From JAAFHB01 sp942493325 (lineage in GTDB: Bacteria; Bacteroidota; Bacteroidia; Bacteroidales; Prolixibacteraceae), in the NCBI GenBank assembly GCA_942493325.1, contig OW818689.1:1798001-1862000 (forward strand): DNA of 64,000 nt, given 5' to 3'. Below the pieces are notes generated by a model. That model saw only the letters and a program-made list of their open reading frames with translations, did no database searches and was not told the origin of the DNA. Each line of letters opens with the position of its first letter. Within the stretch, counting starts at the first letter, position 1. Both the position numbers and the translations under genes were made by a program. Shown here in pieces: positions 45,990 to 54,955 of the stretch.

Positions 45990-47153
45990 TTAATCCTCAG
46001 TAACCTTTTGACCACAGTTTTCAAAACTATAAACCGGCGTTGAGTACATTTTTAGCCACAATTCCATGGCCTCTTCACGATCTTCATTGACAAGTTTCAA
46101 ACGCTGGTGTGTCAATTCAATAAATTGTCTTTGTTCCTCTATCGAGTAGTGATCGGTGTATTTATTGCAGTTATAATACAAATCGTAAGCAATGTAATTA
46201 TTCGGAAAGAGTTTGTAGTTGGTATATATTTGCAGATCAATGTACTCTGCAAGTCGTTTTAACCGGTCATTAATATTACCCTCCTTTGAAAGACTTTTAA
46301 GTGCGTTGCGGCTGATCGGGGGGCTGAATTGAATTTGTACCCTTCCCTTTTGATTTTTTAAACCGCTAACCATGCTGAGTAAATCGTCCTTCTCCGTCTT
46401 ACGGAAATCGGGGTCTGACTGCCGTTTCAGCAATTCAGCCACCTTTTCGTTGCCGCATGGCTCAATTTCGTAAGCAATTGACATGGGTACAATTTGTAAT
46501 TCCTGAAATCCCTTCACAAATTTTTGCTCATTCGACATATTGAGCATTTTCAGTACGGCAGGCGATGTCAGGTCCATCCCATCTTTTGATCGTCCCTCAC
46601 GTTGCGCAATCCAGATGGAATTACCATTATTGGTTACACTATGCCGGATATAGCCTGAGAGAATTTGAGACGATTCAAGCATTTGTCTTGCCGGGATATT
46701 GCGGTTAACGATAAATGAACGATTAACTCTCGATATATCCTCAATCCAGGGATAGACCAGTAAATTGCTCCCTATGGCAATTTCTGTGGGTTTATACCCA
46801 AATTTGTACATCTGAACATTGAGCAAGGCAGAATCAAGAACAATATCACGGTGATTTGAAATAAACAGGTAACTTTTATCCTTTTCCAGGTGTTCAAGAC
46901 CCCCGATTGTGACACCCCTTGTACTCGATTTGATTATATTTTCGAAGAAAGGTATCATGAAGGTCCGTTGAAAGGACTCCACATCCCGGGTCTGACTCAT
47001 GGCATCTCTGACTTCTTTAATCTTTTCTTCATTTCCAAAAAGATTGTTTAATACCCTCTTAAAAACCGGATCAGCCAATAATCTGGTCATGATTTCAGGA
47101 ACTTCATCATCATTGTATGGCCTTATTTCATCGAAATCACTTGGAACCAACAT
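45990..47153 (-). CDS. 1-acyl-sn-glycerol-3-phosphate acyltransferase family protein
   Basis: 387 residues. The PlsC-type motif SNHRDIVLDSALL (HX4D, about residue 98) and a later IAQREGRSKDG (about 178) mark a glycerolipid acyltransferase. Unlike short PlsC proteins it has long N- and C-terminal extensions, the form common in Bacteroidota, including a C-terminal SIEEQRQFIELTHQRLKLV segment. It probably works at the inner face of the cytoplasmic membrane in phospholipid (or aminolipid) acylation. Its stop abuts the HAD remnant, suggesting that a deletion joined them. Confidence 0.82.
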   Translation of the reverse strand: MLVPSDFDEIRPYNDDEVPEIMTRLLADPVFKRVLNNLFGNEEKIKEVRDAMSQTRDVESFQRTFMIPFFENIIKSSTRGVTIGGLEHLEKDKSYLFISNHRDIVLDSALLNVQMYKFGYKPTEIAIGSNLLVYPWIEDISRVNRSFIVNRNIPARQMLESSQILSGYIRHSVTNNGNSIWIAQREGRSKDGMDLTSPAVLKMLNMSNEQKFVKGFQELQIVPMSIAYEIEPCGNEKVAELLKRQSDPDFRKTEKDDLLSMVSGLKNQKGRVQIQFSPPISRNALKSLSKEGNINDRLKRLAEYIDLQIYTNYKLFPNNYIAYDLYYNCNKYTDHYSIEEQRQFIELTHQRLKLVNEDREEAMELWLKMYSTPVYSFENCGQKVTED

Positions 47154-47311
47154 ATATTCGTAGTTTATTTATCGTTAGAAGTCAAAACAAATGTACAAAA
47201 ATAGTTGTTCAAGTGAATATCTCATACAAAATCCTGGATTAATGCATCAAAATTCAACTAACCGACTGATTTAGTCCAATATAAACAAATAGGAAAAAGC
47301 ATACGGATAAA

Positions 47312-49357
47312 TTAAAACCGGTAATAAAGGAGTCCCCGCAGTTCAATCCGGTGATTACCAGGAGTCATATCATTGCCTGTACCCCACGAAGATGCTCCCT
47401 CGTGAATAGTGAGTCCGGCTTTCAGATAAGCGGTAAACCGTGAAGAAGGCGTTAATTTCAGATTAATATAGGCTCTGTGTCCCCTTCCGTGAAACTCGGG
47501 AATCGAAAAAGTGTAAAGCAAATCGTTTTCAAATGTATAAATACGTGAAGAGTAGCCACCGGTCAAAAACCAGGCATACCTGACCCAAAACTTTAGCCGG
47601 GAGGTGGGCGAATAAATCAAATCCTGGAATGCGAGATATCCGTTTTCCTGTACATCACAGAATGAATATCCGGCATATTCAACCCTGGTGCGCAAGGTAA
47701 GCTGCTCACTCAGATTATATTCTGTATGCATCCTTAGTTTGGTTGTAATTTCTTCCTGATCCTCAGCAACTCCTGTAGCATTGCCAATTTTCTGAGGTTT
47801 TGTCTCACATTTAGCCTTTAGATAAATGGATAATTTCCGCGATACGGTGAAGTCAATCTGCGTCATAAAATCGCTGCCACTTCCGGGTGACATCGAATTG
47901 TAAGTCAGCCACGGGAACTGGTAAATATCTACAAAACCCGAAATCTTCACTTTTGGAAGCGGGTATAACAATACTCCGGTATACAGGCCTGATTCATTTC
48001 GGTTTCCCGAACTTTCAGCAAGTGAACTTCCATAGAAGGTATGAAAACCAGGATCAAAATAGCGATAATAAACCGACAGACCGATCTGTGGGTGAGCATG
48101 CCAGATAAGTCCCTGGATTCCTGCAGGCTTCAGGCTTTTCGACAAACCCGCTTCACCAAAAAACTGAATTTGCCGGAGTGCCAGCTGATAATCGAGTCCG
48201 AAATTAAAATTTCCGTCGCCCGTAAAGTTTTTAGCTTTGTAGGGTGAAGTACCTTTTTTCATCGGCAGACCGAACTGTTGCTGCACGAACAATGCTCCCA
48301 CCCTGAATTTTCTGAGTCTCATTTCACAATATCCTCCTGCGATCTGTTCATTCAAACTCTTTTCATCTGCTGTTTCCGAAACCGTACGGTGATAGCCTGA
48401 AGTTTGCAGCGAAGTAAAATACTGCTCACCGGTAGCAGGATCAGCAACCGTATTGGCATCCCTGTTTTTGTTGGAATAAAAAAAAATCAGTTTTAACGGA
48501 CCCCCGCCCAATGTAGTAGAAATTCCCCTGAAAAACCGGTTTTCATCAGCCGAGGTCGATGGCCTTACCCCCTGTCCCGATTTTAAAATTCCCAGGACAT
48601 TGCCCGATTTTCCAAGGCCTGATCCCGCACCGAAATTAACTCCCTGTCCAATCCGGAGCTGGAAATCGCCGACCGTCAACTGACGAATAAGACCTTTGCT
48701 TTTCAACGCGATAAATCCGGAGTAAAAATCGAACCCTCTCTTATTGCTGCCGCTAAAGAACTCTTCCCCGGCGTCATTATCCATAATCAGACCCACTTCC
48801 AATTTCCCGGGGATATCGAGAATATAACGATTGTACAGCGAGAGTGGCATACCTGGATAGACCGCCCCTTTAGTTTCCGAAACCGGAGTGTAGCCTTTTG
48901 CCTCCGGGAAAGTTGTCTTCACCCGCGTGATCATCCGGTGAAACAATTTTTTATGAGAGTTGCCGATTGAATCTGCAGGTAAATCAAAAACGATAAAGGG
49001 TGTTATTGAGGTAATAATTTCCGGAGTAAAACCTTCGACAGCCGCAAGTTCATAATTTGAAACGAAATTACCATATTGCTTCCGGTAACTGATTATATTT
49101 TGAATCTGCCGGAAATCCAGTATACTCAGCCGCTCCAATTCCTCCGCGGTTGCCAGATTGATATTAATCCGGTTTTCAGCAATCCGGGCCAGATCCTCGA
49201 GTATTACCGAATTGTCGATATCTGACTCCTCTGATTCTGCAATCGACTCAATCGCCTGTTCAATCTGCCGTTCTTTCTCCTCTTCCCTTGTTTGTGAAAG
49301 GCAGGGCTGATAAATAATTAATAACAGAAAAACAAGATATTTTGTCCTCCGTTCCAT
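47312..49357 (-). CDS. Helix-hairpin-helix outer-membrane barrel protein
   Basis: 681 residues with a signal peptide (LLLIIYQPCLSQ). An N-terminal ComEA-like helix-hairpin-helix region (ININLATAEELERLSILDFR, IISYRKQYGNFVSNYELAAV, residues about 62-115) is followed by a large beta-rich part with repeated aromatic strands and a terminal RGLLYYRF, typical of an outer-membrane barrel. Such combined proteins are common in Bacteroidota, but their role is not established; DNA binding is not implied by the HhH alone. The start is 3 bp from the stop of the barrel protein at 49360, so the two form an operon and perhaps one complex. Confidence 0.75.
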   Translation of the reverse strand: MERRTKYLVFLLLIIYQPCLSQTREEEKERQIEQAIESIAESEESDIDNSVILEDLARIAENRININLATAEELERLSILDFRQIQNIISYRKQYGNFVSNYELAAVEGFTPEIITSITPFIVFDLPADSIGNSHKKLFHRMITRVKTTFPEAKGYTPVSETKGAVYPGMPLSLYNRYILDIPGKLEVGLIMDNDAGEEFFSGSNKRGFDFYSGFIALKSKGLIRQLTVGDFQLRIGQGVNFGAGSGLGKSGNVLGILKSGQGVRPSTSADENRFFRGISTTLGGGPLKLIFFYSNKNRDANTVADPATGEQYFTSLQTSGYHRTVSETADEKSLNEQIAGGYCEMRLRKFRVGALFVQQQFGLPMKKGTSPYKAKNFTGDGNFNFGLDYQLALRQIQFFGEAGLSKSLKPAGIQGLIWHAHPQIGLSVYYRYFDPGFHTFYGSSLAESSGNRNESGLYTGVLLYPLPKVKISGFVDIYQFPWLTYNSMSPGSGSDFMTQIDFTVSRKLSIYLKAKCETKPQKIGNATGVAEDQEEITTKLRMHTEYNLSEQLTLRTRVEYAGYSFCDVQENGYLAFQDLIYSPTSRLKFWVRYAWFLTGGYSSRIYTFENDLLYTFSIPEFHGRGHRAYINLKLTPSSRFTAYLKAGLTIHEGASSWGTGNDMTPGNHRIELRGLLYYRF

Positions 49358-49359
49358 AA

Positions 49360-50196
49360 CTAAAAATTTAAAGTCAATGAGAGCGAAGGCGTATAACCCA
49401 GGGTTTCGTGATGCATAAATGCCACATCAATTGTCGCAAAACGGAATCTGTAACCCAGTCCGGCTGAATGACGAATCGGTTTTCCGGAGATTCCTCCGCG
49501 AATGAAAAAACAATCAGAAAACAGGTATTCAATACCCATCTTAACCGCAAGAGGATTGTCTTTACACCAGGTGATTGCACTCACAAACATCAGATTTGCT
49601 GACAGCTTCAGGGCCAGGCCGGTCGTTGCACTGACCGGCAGATCAGATTGAAGATACAGCGATTCGATCGTGGCACGCGACGGATTGAAGATGTGGACTC
49701 CAAAGGATAAACTCTTTGAAGTCTGGAATAACACCCCAAATTCAAGCAGGAATGTGGAACGGCTGCTCCCCTGTTCGGGAAAACCGACCAAAAAATAATT
49801 AAACTGTAATCCGGCCGAAATCCTTTTACCCAGGGGTTTTGCCATGGCTAATCCAAAACGCGATTCGGTGTAACCTGCAAAACCTTTTTGGTGAATGCTA
49901 AATCCAAAGTTTGAAATCGGGGTGGGAATTATTGCAGCGAGTGACTTTTCGGCAAGTCCCTCAATAAGATATGGCTGGCGGTAATCAATGGCAACGGAAA
50001 AATCCTTCATCCAGGCAAAGGCGGCCTGGTTATGAAAAACCGAAAAAGGAGAAATCAGTGCAACCGATGCATTTCCAAGCGAAACATCTCTGGCTCCAAT
50101 CTGAGTCTGATCTCCGATTGAATATCCGTTGAAAAAAGAGTTTAAAATAAATACGAAGGTTAGAAGACCAAATTTTACATTTGCCCTGGTCATCAT
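49360..50196 (-). CDS. PorV/FadL-like outer-membrane barrel protein
   Basis: 278 residues, signal peptide through SIG near residue 27. DVSLGNASVALISPFSVFHNQAAFA (residues about 37-60) is the opening seen in PorV/PorQ-type proteins (GARxxxLGNA, then NPAxLA-like HNQAAFA). The remainder is alternating beta-strands ending in SLSLTLNF. These proteins are outer-membrane barrels, some of them parts of type IX secretion or lipid transport. The downstream HhH barrel gene starts 3 bp away. The exact role is not determined here. Confidence 0.72.
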   Translation of the reverse strand: MMTRANVKFGLLTFVFILNSFFNGYSIGDQTQIGARDVSLGNASVALISPFSVFHNQAAFAWMKDFSVAIDYRQPYLIEGLAEKSLAAIIPTPISNFGFSIHQKGFAGYTESRFGLAMAKPLGKRISAGLQFNYFLVGFPEQGSSRSTFLLEFGVLFQTSKSLSFGVHIFNPSRATIESLYLQSDLPVSATTGLALKLSANLMFVSAITWCKDNPLAVKMGIEYLFSDCFFIRGGISGKPIRHSAGLGYRFRFATIDVAFMHHETLGYTPSLSLTLNF

Positions 50197-50240
50197 TTTC
50201 TATGTAACTCATGTATAAATTCCCCGAAAATCCTTCAAAG

Positions 50241-50274
50241 TAAAAAGAGGAGGATGACGCTGATTACCTCCTCT
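50241..50274 (-). terminator. Rho-independent terminator of purE
   Basis: AGAGGAGG (50246-50253) and CCTCCTCT (50267-50274) form a perfect 8-bp stem. On the minus strand it ends in TTTTTA. It lies 36 bp past the purE stop at 50310. Confidence 0.75.
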
Positions 50275-50309
50275 AATTTACACAAAATAAGTTACAAAAA
50301 GGATAAATT

Positions 50310-50816
50310 TCAGTTCGTTTTATACGGAAATGTTACCTTCGACAATTCGGCATTGGCCTCCACGATTTTCGACTTCAGATTCTCTTTAAAAGCAATCAGT
50401 TTTTCCATCAGCTGTTCATCTCCCGAGGCAATGATCTGGGCCGCGAGTATGCCGGCATTCACAGCTCCGTTAAGTGCAACAGTTGCAACCGGTATACCGG
50501 GAGGCATTTGGAGGATGGCAAGGATAGAATCCCAACCTTCGAGGCTCGCTTTAATGGGTACACCGATAACAGGAATAGGCGTCATTGCCGCAATAACACC
50601 CGGAAGATGAGCCGCCATTCCTGCCGCTGCAATTATCACCTTAATTCCCCGACCGTAGGCCCCTTTTGCAAACCGCTCAACCTCTTCAGGAGTGCGGTGT
50701 GCCGACAATGCATTCATTTCAAACGGAATCTCAAAATCGTTTAACATCCTTGCTGCATTTTCCATCACGGGAAGATCGGATGTACTGCCCATAATTATAC
50801 TTACTTTTGGTTTCAT
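50310..50816 (-). CDS. purE: N5-carboxyaminoimidazole ribonucleotide mutase
   Basis: 168 residues. It converts N5-CAIR to CAIR in de novo purine synthesis. The class I PurE motifs IIMGSTSDLPVM (residues 7-18), SAHRTPEEV (43) and AAAGMAAHLPGVIAAMTPIPVIGVP (63-87) are all intact. It stands near but divergent from hpt and adk, two other purine genes. A single-gene unit with its own terminator at 50241-50274. Confidence 0.96.
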   Translation of the reverse strand: MKPKVSIIMGSTSDLPVMENAARMLNDFEIPFEMNALSAHRTPEEVERFAKGAYGRGIKVIIAAAGMAAHLPGVIAAMTPIPVIGVPIKASLEGWDSILAILQMPPGIPVATVALNGAVNAGILAAQIIASGDEQLMEKLIAFKENLKSKIVEANAELSKVTFPYKTN

Positions 50817-50952
50817 AACGGCTTATAATGATTGATTTACGAAATTTATAAATGATCAGTATTGATCGGACAAAATTAATCTTTTTTATACAATCGGCAT
50901 CAAATACTGAATCATCTCAGGGTTATTCATAACTTTACAAATAAAGAATCCC

Positions 50953-50960
50953 TATCTTTG
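50953..50960 (+). promoter_or_regulatory. -7 promoter element (TATCTTTG) before hpt
   Basis: TATCTTTG fits the Bacteroidota -7 consensus TAnnTTTG. A TTTA at 50934-50937 could serve as a weak -33 element. It lies 95 bp before the hpt start and is the likely promoter of hpt-adk. Confidence 0.45.
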
Positions 50961-51055
50961 TACGCTTAATTCGGACATCGCGAAGACGATTTGGATTATT
51001 ATTTGGTTATTAACACCCCTGCTTAATTACTCCTGCCGGGGATAAAAAAAGAGGA

Positions 51056-51598
51056 ATGAAACGAGTTAAGCTATGGGATAAAGAGTTCGAAATCTCATTG
51101 TCAAATACGGAAATCCAACTGGCTATTAAACAGATGGCCGAAAAAATGAAACACGATCTGCAAGGGAAAGAAACCCTTTTCATTTGCATTTTAAACGGTG
51201 CCTTTATGTTCGCCTCCGAAATAATGAAAGAGGTGGAATTGACCGATTCAGAGATATCTTTTCTTAAACTGGCTTCTTACTCCGGCACAGATTCAACCGG
51301 AGAGGCCAAAGAATTAATTGGATTAAATGAGGAGATCGCGGGGCGTACTGTCGTAATCCTCGAAGATATTGTCGACTCAGGTCAAACCATGAAAGGGGTG
51401 ATCACACAGTTGATTAACAAGGGAGCAAAAGAAGTGAAAATTGCCACGCTGCTTTTCAAACCTGATGCATTAAAAGTAGACATCACGCTTGACTATGTTG
51501 GAATCAGCATACCAAACGACTTTATTGTCGGTTTTGGACTCGATTACGACCGCAGGGGACGAAATCTTAAAGATATTTATACACTCGTGAAGGAATAA
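51056..51598 (+). CDS. hpt: Hypoxanthine phosphoribosyltransferase
   Basis: 180 residues. It salvages hypoxanthine (and guanine) to IMP/GMP using PRPP. The PRPP-binding loop EDIVDSGQTMKG (residues about 101-112) and the early LFICILNGAFMFASEI segment are conserved, and the C-terminal FIVGFGLDYDRRGRNLKDIY fits family members. The adk gene follows 23 bp downstream, forming a purine nucleotide operon. The start follows an AGAGGA-like purine stretch. Confidence 0.95.
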   Translation: MKRVKLWDKEFEISLSNTEIQLAIKQMAEKMKHDLQGKETLFICILNGAFMFASEIMKEVELTDSEISFLKLASYSGTDSTGEAKELIGLNEEIAGRTVVILEDIVDSGQTMKGVITQLINKGAKEVKIATLLFKPDALKVDITLDYVGISIPNDFIVGFGLDYDRRGRNLKDIYTLVKE

Positions 51599-51621
51599 TT
51601 TAAGAATCAATTTATATCGAA

Positions 51622-52194
51622 ATGCTTAACTTAGTTCTATTTGGTCCTCCTGGTGCCGGTAAAGGTACACAGGCTCTCTTTTTAGCTAAAACATTCAATT
51701 TGTTTCACTTATCAACCGGAGATCTTCTAAGGCATGAAATTGCTGCTGATACGGAACTTGGACATATGGCTGACGAACTGATCAGTAAAGGAGAACTGGT
51801 TCCCGATTCCATTGTCGTCTCGATGATTGAAGCAAAACTCAAAAAACCCAAAACCACTGTCGGATTTATTTTCGACGGGTTTCCGCGCACGGTTCCCCAG
51901 GCAAAAGCTCTGGATAAACTCCTTCAAAAGCACAATTCGAAAGTTTCGGTCATGCTTTGCCTGGAGGTAGATAAGCAGGAATTGGTTGACCGGCTGCTCA
52001 AGCGGGGTCTTACTTCAGGCAGAGACGATGATGCAGATGCCAAAACCATCGAAAAAAGGATCAATATTTATAATGTAAAAACAGCCCCTCTTATCGACTA
52101 TTATGCAAGACAGGGGAAATATCATCCGATCAAGGGAACCGGTGAGGTTGAAGAGATTGCAGCAAGATTAAGAGAAACAGTCGAAATGCTCTAA
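51622..52194 (+). CDS. adk: Adenylate kinase
   Basis: 190 residues: the short form without the zinc-type lid, normal for Bacteroidota. It interconverts ATP + AMP and 2 ADP. The P-loop GPPGAGKGTQ (8-17), HLSTGDLLR (28-36), FDGFPRT (about 86) and the short lid RGLTSGRDDDADAKTIEKRI are present. Second gene of the hpt-adk unit. Confidence 0.97.
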   Translation: MLNLVLFGPPGAGKGTQALFLAKTFNLFHLSTGDLLRHEIAADTELGHMADELISKGELVPDSIVVSMIEAKLKKPKTTVGFIFDGFPRTVPQAKALDKLLQKHNSKVSVMLCLEVDKQELVDRLLKRGLTSGRDDDADAKTIEKRINIYNVKTAPLIDYYARQGKYHPIKGTGEVEEIAARLRETVEML

Positions 52195-52214
52195 ATCATA
52201 AAATTTGCCCTGAC

Positions 52215-52379
52215 ATGAAAAAAATGCTCATTGTAATTCTTATATTAATCTCATCCACAAGCTTTGGCCAGGCTGGACAGGGGTGGAGATTCATATTCGA
52301 AGGCGGAAGTTCCCTTACAACCTTAAAACCTAAGCAACCAACCATCATTACACTTCTTTATCATAGCCTGATATTCTGA
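52215..52379 (+). pseudogene. N-terminal remnant of an exported (outer-membrane) protein
   Basis: A 54-codon frame starting with a signal peptide (MKKMLIVILILISSTSFGQA) followed by GWRFIFEGGSSLTT, an opening typical of small outer-membrane barrel proteins, but it stops after LLYHSLIF. The rest of the gap to obgE (52380-52579) carries no continuation that I can recognise, so the gene was probably deleted after its first strand. Confidence 0.45.
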
Positions 52380-52523
52380 TTGGCATAGCGAAGAGTCATT
52401 CGTTTCGTGTTTATCCGGAGGCAGTTGCAAGGAATGGATTTGCTATCAGTCAACTTAATAATGGTACTGGAATTCTTTGAAGCGATTCAAACCTTACCTC
52501 TGATTACCGTCCTAAAAAAACGC

Positions 52524-52556
52524 TTTTTATTATCTCGATTTAAGAGCGTACCTTTG
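52524..52556 (+). promoter_or_regulatory. Promoter of obgE
   Basis: TTTTTA near 52524 (-33 region) and TACCTTTG at 52549-52556 (-7, TAnnTTTG), spaced about 20 bp. The predicted start of transcription is roughly 15 bp before the obgE ATG at 52580. Confidence 0.5.
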
Positions 52557-52579
52557 TCGGTTTATATAAGGTATCAAAA

Positions 52580-53566
52580 ATGGATTCGAATTTTGTTGAT
52601 TACGTAAAAATAATGGTCCGCTCCGGACACGGAGGACCTGGATCAAGGCATTTCAGACGTGAAAAATTTTCCCCTAAAGGAGGTCCCGATGGCGGTGACG
52701 GCGGACGTGGAGGACATATTATCCTTCGTGGTAATAAACAGATGTGGACCCTGCTTCATTTAAAATACAGAAAACATATAATTGCAGAATTCGGAGGTTC
52801 CGGAGGTGCATCGCGCAGTTCGGGAAAGGATGGAGAGGATATCTATCTTGATGTTCCGCTGGGGACCATCGTGAAGGATGCAGAAACTTTAGAAGTACTA
52901 TATGAAATTACCACCGATGGTGAAGAATTCATCGTTGCCAAAGGTGGACGTGGCGGACAAGGTAATACGCATTTCAAATCGGCCACCATGCAGACTCCCA
53001 GGTTTGCACAGCCGGGCGAAGATATTGAAGAAGGATGGAAAATCCTGGAACTTAAAATCCTTGCTGACGTTGGCCTGGTAGGTTTTCCCAATGCCGGAAA
53101 ATCAACCCTCCTTTCGAAAGTCTCTGCAGCAAAACCCGAAATTGCCGATTACCCGTTCACCACGCTGGTTCCAAATCTGGGGATCGTTGCTTACCGGGGT
53201 GATCAATCGTTCGTAATGGCGGATATCCCGGGAATTATAGAAGGCGCACACGAAGGAAAGGGTTTGGGATTGAGGTTTCTTCGTCATATTGAAAGAAATT
53301 CGGTGCTGTTATTTCTGATACCCGCCGATAGTAACAACCACTACAACGAATACCAGATCCTTTTAAATGAACTCCATCAATTTAATCCGGAGCTAATTGA
53401 CAAACAACGTATTGTAGCAATATCAAAAAGCGACCTGCTCGATGAAGCTTTAATGAAAGATATCAGCAAGGAGATGAAAGAAATTCCTCATGTGTTTTTC
53501 TCGTCCATAACCGAAAACGGAATTGTCGAATTGAAAGATCTGCTTTGGAAATCCCTGAACAGCTAA
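52580..53566 (+). CDS. obgE: GTPase ObgE/CgtA, ribosome assembly
   Basis: 328 residues. The glycine-rich Obg domain (residues 1-157: GGPGSRHFRREKFSPKGGPDGGDGGRGGHI) precedes a GTPase domain with P-loop GFPNAGKSTL (about 166), DIPGIIEGAHEGKGLG (G3, about 212) and SKSDL (G4, about 278). The protein lacks the optional C-terminal OCT domain, which is normal for the group. It binds the 50S subunit during assembly and in the stringent response. The PAP2 gene starts 12 bp after its stop. Confidence 0.96.
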   Translation: MDSNFVDYVKIMVRSGHGGPGSRHFRREKFSPKGGPDGGDGGRGGHIILRGNKQMWTLLHLKYRKHIIAEFGGSGGASRSSGKDGEDIYLDVPLGTIVKDAETLEVLYEITTDGEEFIVAKGGRGGQGNTHFKSATMQTPRFAQPGEDIEEGWKILELKILADVGLVGFPNAGKSTLLSKVSAAKPEIADYPFTTLVPNLGIVAYRGDQSFVMADIPGIIEGAHEGKGLGLRFLRHIERNSVLLFLIPADSNNHYNEYQILLNELHQFNPELIDKQRIVAISKSDLLDEALMKDISKEMKEIPHVFFSSITENGIVELKDLLWKSLNS

Positions 53567-53578
53567 TTATGACCGAAT

Positions 53579-54271
53579 ATGGAATTTCTTAATCAACTCA
53601 AAAGCCTTGACACTGATATTTTTTTGTTTCTGAACAGCATGCATTCGCCGTTATGGGATTATACCATGACACTGGTTACCTTAACACCGTTATGGCTGCT
53701 GTTTTATGGAACGATCCTGTTTATAATTGCTCAGAAATATGGTAAGAAATCTCTTTTTATTTTTGTCGCCATAACCCTGCTGATTATTTGCTCCGATCAA
53801 TTGGCCGGGGTTCTGAAACACTCTGTTGAGCGCCTGCGTCCATCAAACGACCCGGCTCTTGCCAATCTTGTGCATGTGTTTTTCAGAAAAGGAGGACAAT
53901 TCGGTTTTGTTTCGGCTCATGCAGCCAACACATTTGCATTTGCAACCTTCTCACTGCTGTTGTTTAAAAATCTGCGATATACGGCATTTATTCTTCCCTG
54001 GGCATTGCTGATAACCTATAGCAGGATATACCTGGGAGTTCATTACCCGGGCGATGTCCTTGGGGGTGCAATATTAGGAATCGTAATAGGCATCGGAATA
54101 TACAAGCTATTGATTTATTCCGAATCGAGATTGAGCCCGATTAATCTGTTTGCCCGTAACCCGCTCAAGAACCGCGAAGCAAACCGGATCATTGAAGTAG
54201 GCTTTTTCATTATTATCATGTGCCTCGGTATTGTGGCATTATTGCTGCGCAACGGGGTTATAGGGAATTAG
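53579..54271 (+). CDS. PAP2-family membrane phosphatase
   Basis: 230 residues with about six membrane helices. The three phosphatase motifs are visible: KHSVERLRP (about residue 80), GFVSAHAANTFAFA (about 112) and SRIYLGVHYPGDVLGG (about 146). The motif II serine and histidine are present. Such enzymes dephosphorylate lipid phosphates, often undecaprenyl pyrophosphate. Coupled to obgE (12 bp). Specificity cannot be told from the sequence. Confidence 0.87.
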   Translation: MEFLNQLKSLDTDIFLFLNSMHSPLWDYTMTLVTLTPLWLLFYGTILFIIAQKYGKKSLFIFVAITLLIICSDQLAGVLKHSVERLRPSNDPALANLVHVFFRKGGQFGFVSAHAANTFAFATFSLLLFKNLRYTAFILPWALLITYSRIYLGVHYPGDVLGGAILGIVIGIGIYKLLIYSESRLSPINLFARNPLKNREANRIIEVGFFIIIMCLGIVALLLRNGVIGN

Positions 54272-54458
54272 AAAGTTATTTAACCCTATTATGCCATTAT
54301 TTCGGATTTTTGACGATTGGTATGGCGAGCTGAATTTTGTAATGATGGCTGCTGGACTGGTTCCGATAGATATAGATCGGGATCCGACTCGCTCACTAAA
54401 AAAATCTATGGTTATCTAAGATATTAATGGATTAGTATTGCATTGTCAGCTCTATCAT

Positions 54459-54490
54459 AGCAGCTGCAAGTTGCCAATAGCCAGCTGCTC
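54459..54490. repeat. Dispersed intergenic repeat (copy 1)
   Basis: AGCAGCTGCAAGTTGCCAAT and the following AGCCAGCTGCTC form an imperfect palindrome. An almost identical copy occurs inverted at 58271-58302. The rest of the spacer 54272-54551 shows no gene. Confidence 0.55.
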
Positions 54491-54551
54491 ATTTCATAAA
54501 GCATTGCCCACACGATCCGTCATAGCGCCCTTATTTCCCAATGGTGTCTTA

Positions 54552-54803
54552 TCACCTCAAAATCTTCTTTACCGGTGTTTTTGGTTCCATAGGACCACGT
54601 TTATAGATGATCAGCCCATTGAGAAAATTACGTAACAGCTGGTCACCGCATTCCTTGTAATTTTGGTGATCTTCAGCCCGAAAAATAGCACTCAGTTCAC
54701 TTTCCGTAATGGTGAAATCAACCAGTTTAAGTATTTCGATGATGTCGGTGTTTTTCAAATGCAGCGCAACACGAAGCTTTTTTAATATATCATTATTTGA
54801 CAT
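54552..54803 (-). CDS. DUF1456-family protein (single repeat)
   Basis: 83 residues: MSNNDILKKLRVALHLKNTD, then a second helical segment ECGDQLLRNFLNGLIIYKRG. This matches one half of the two-repeat YehS/DUF1456 proteins (about 155 residues in E. coli). The function is unknown; the proteins are all-helical and cytosolic. No continuation of the second repeat is visible downstream, where intergenic repeat sequence begins, so it may be a naturally short form or a truncated one. The glnN terminator lies upstream, so it has its own promoter. Confidence 0.7.
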   Translation of the reverse strand: MSNNDILKKLRVALHLKNTDIIEILKLVDFTITESELSAIFRAEDHQNYKECGDQLLRNFLNGLIIYKRGPMEPKTPVKKILR

Positions 54804-54901
54804 GATGTTGTAAAAATTATCAGGTTAATCGCAAAGGTCAACCCTTCTTTTAAGGATCGTGTTTTGAAAAACCTTTACCGTGCAAAGCTACGAAAAGAAC
54901 C

Positions 54902-54933
54902 AAAAAGCCATCCCTTTTGAGGATGGCTTTTTT
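54902..54933 (-). terminator. Terminator of glnN (works in both directions)
   Basis: AAAAAGCCATCC (54902-54913) and GGATGGCTTTTTT (54921-54933) pair around a 7-nt loop, with T-runs on both strands. It lies 23 bp past the glnN stop. Confidence 0.85.
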
Positions 54934-54955
54934 CATATTAAACGAAAACAATGGA

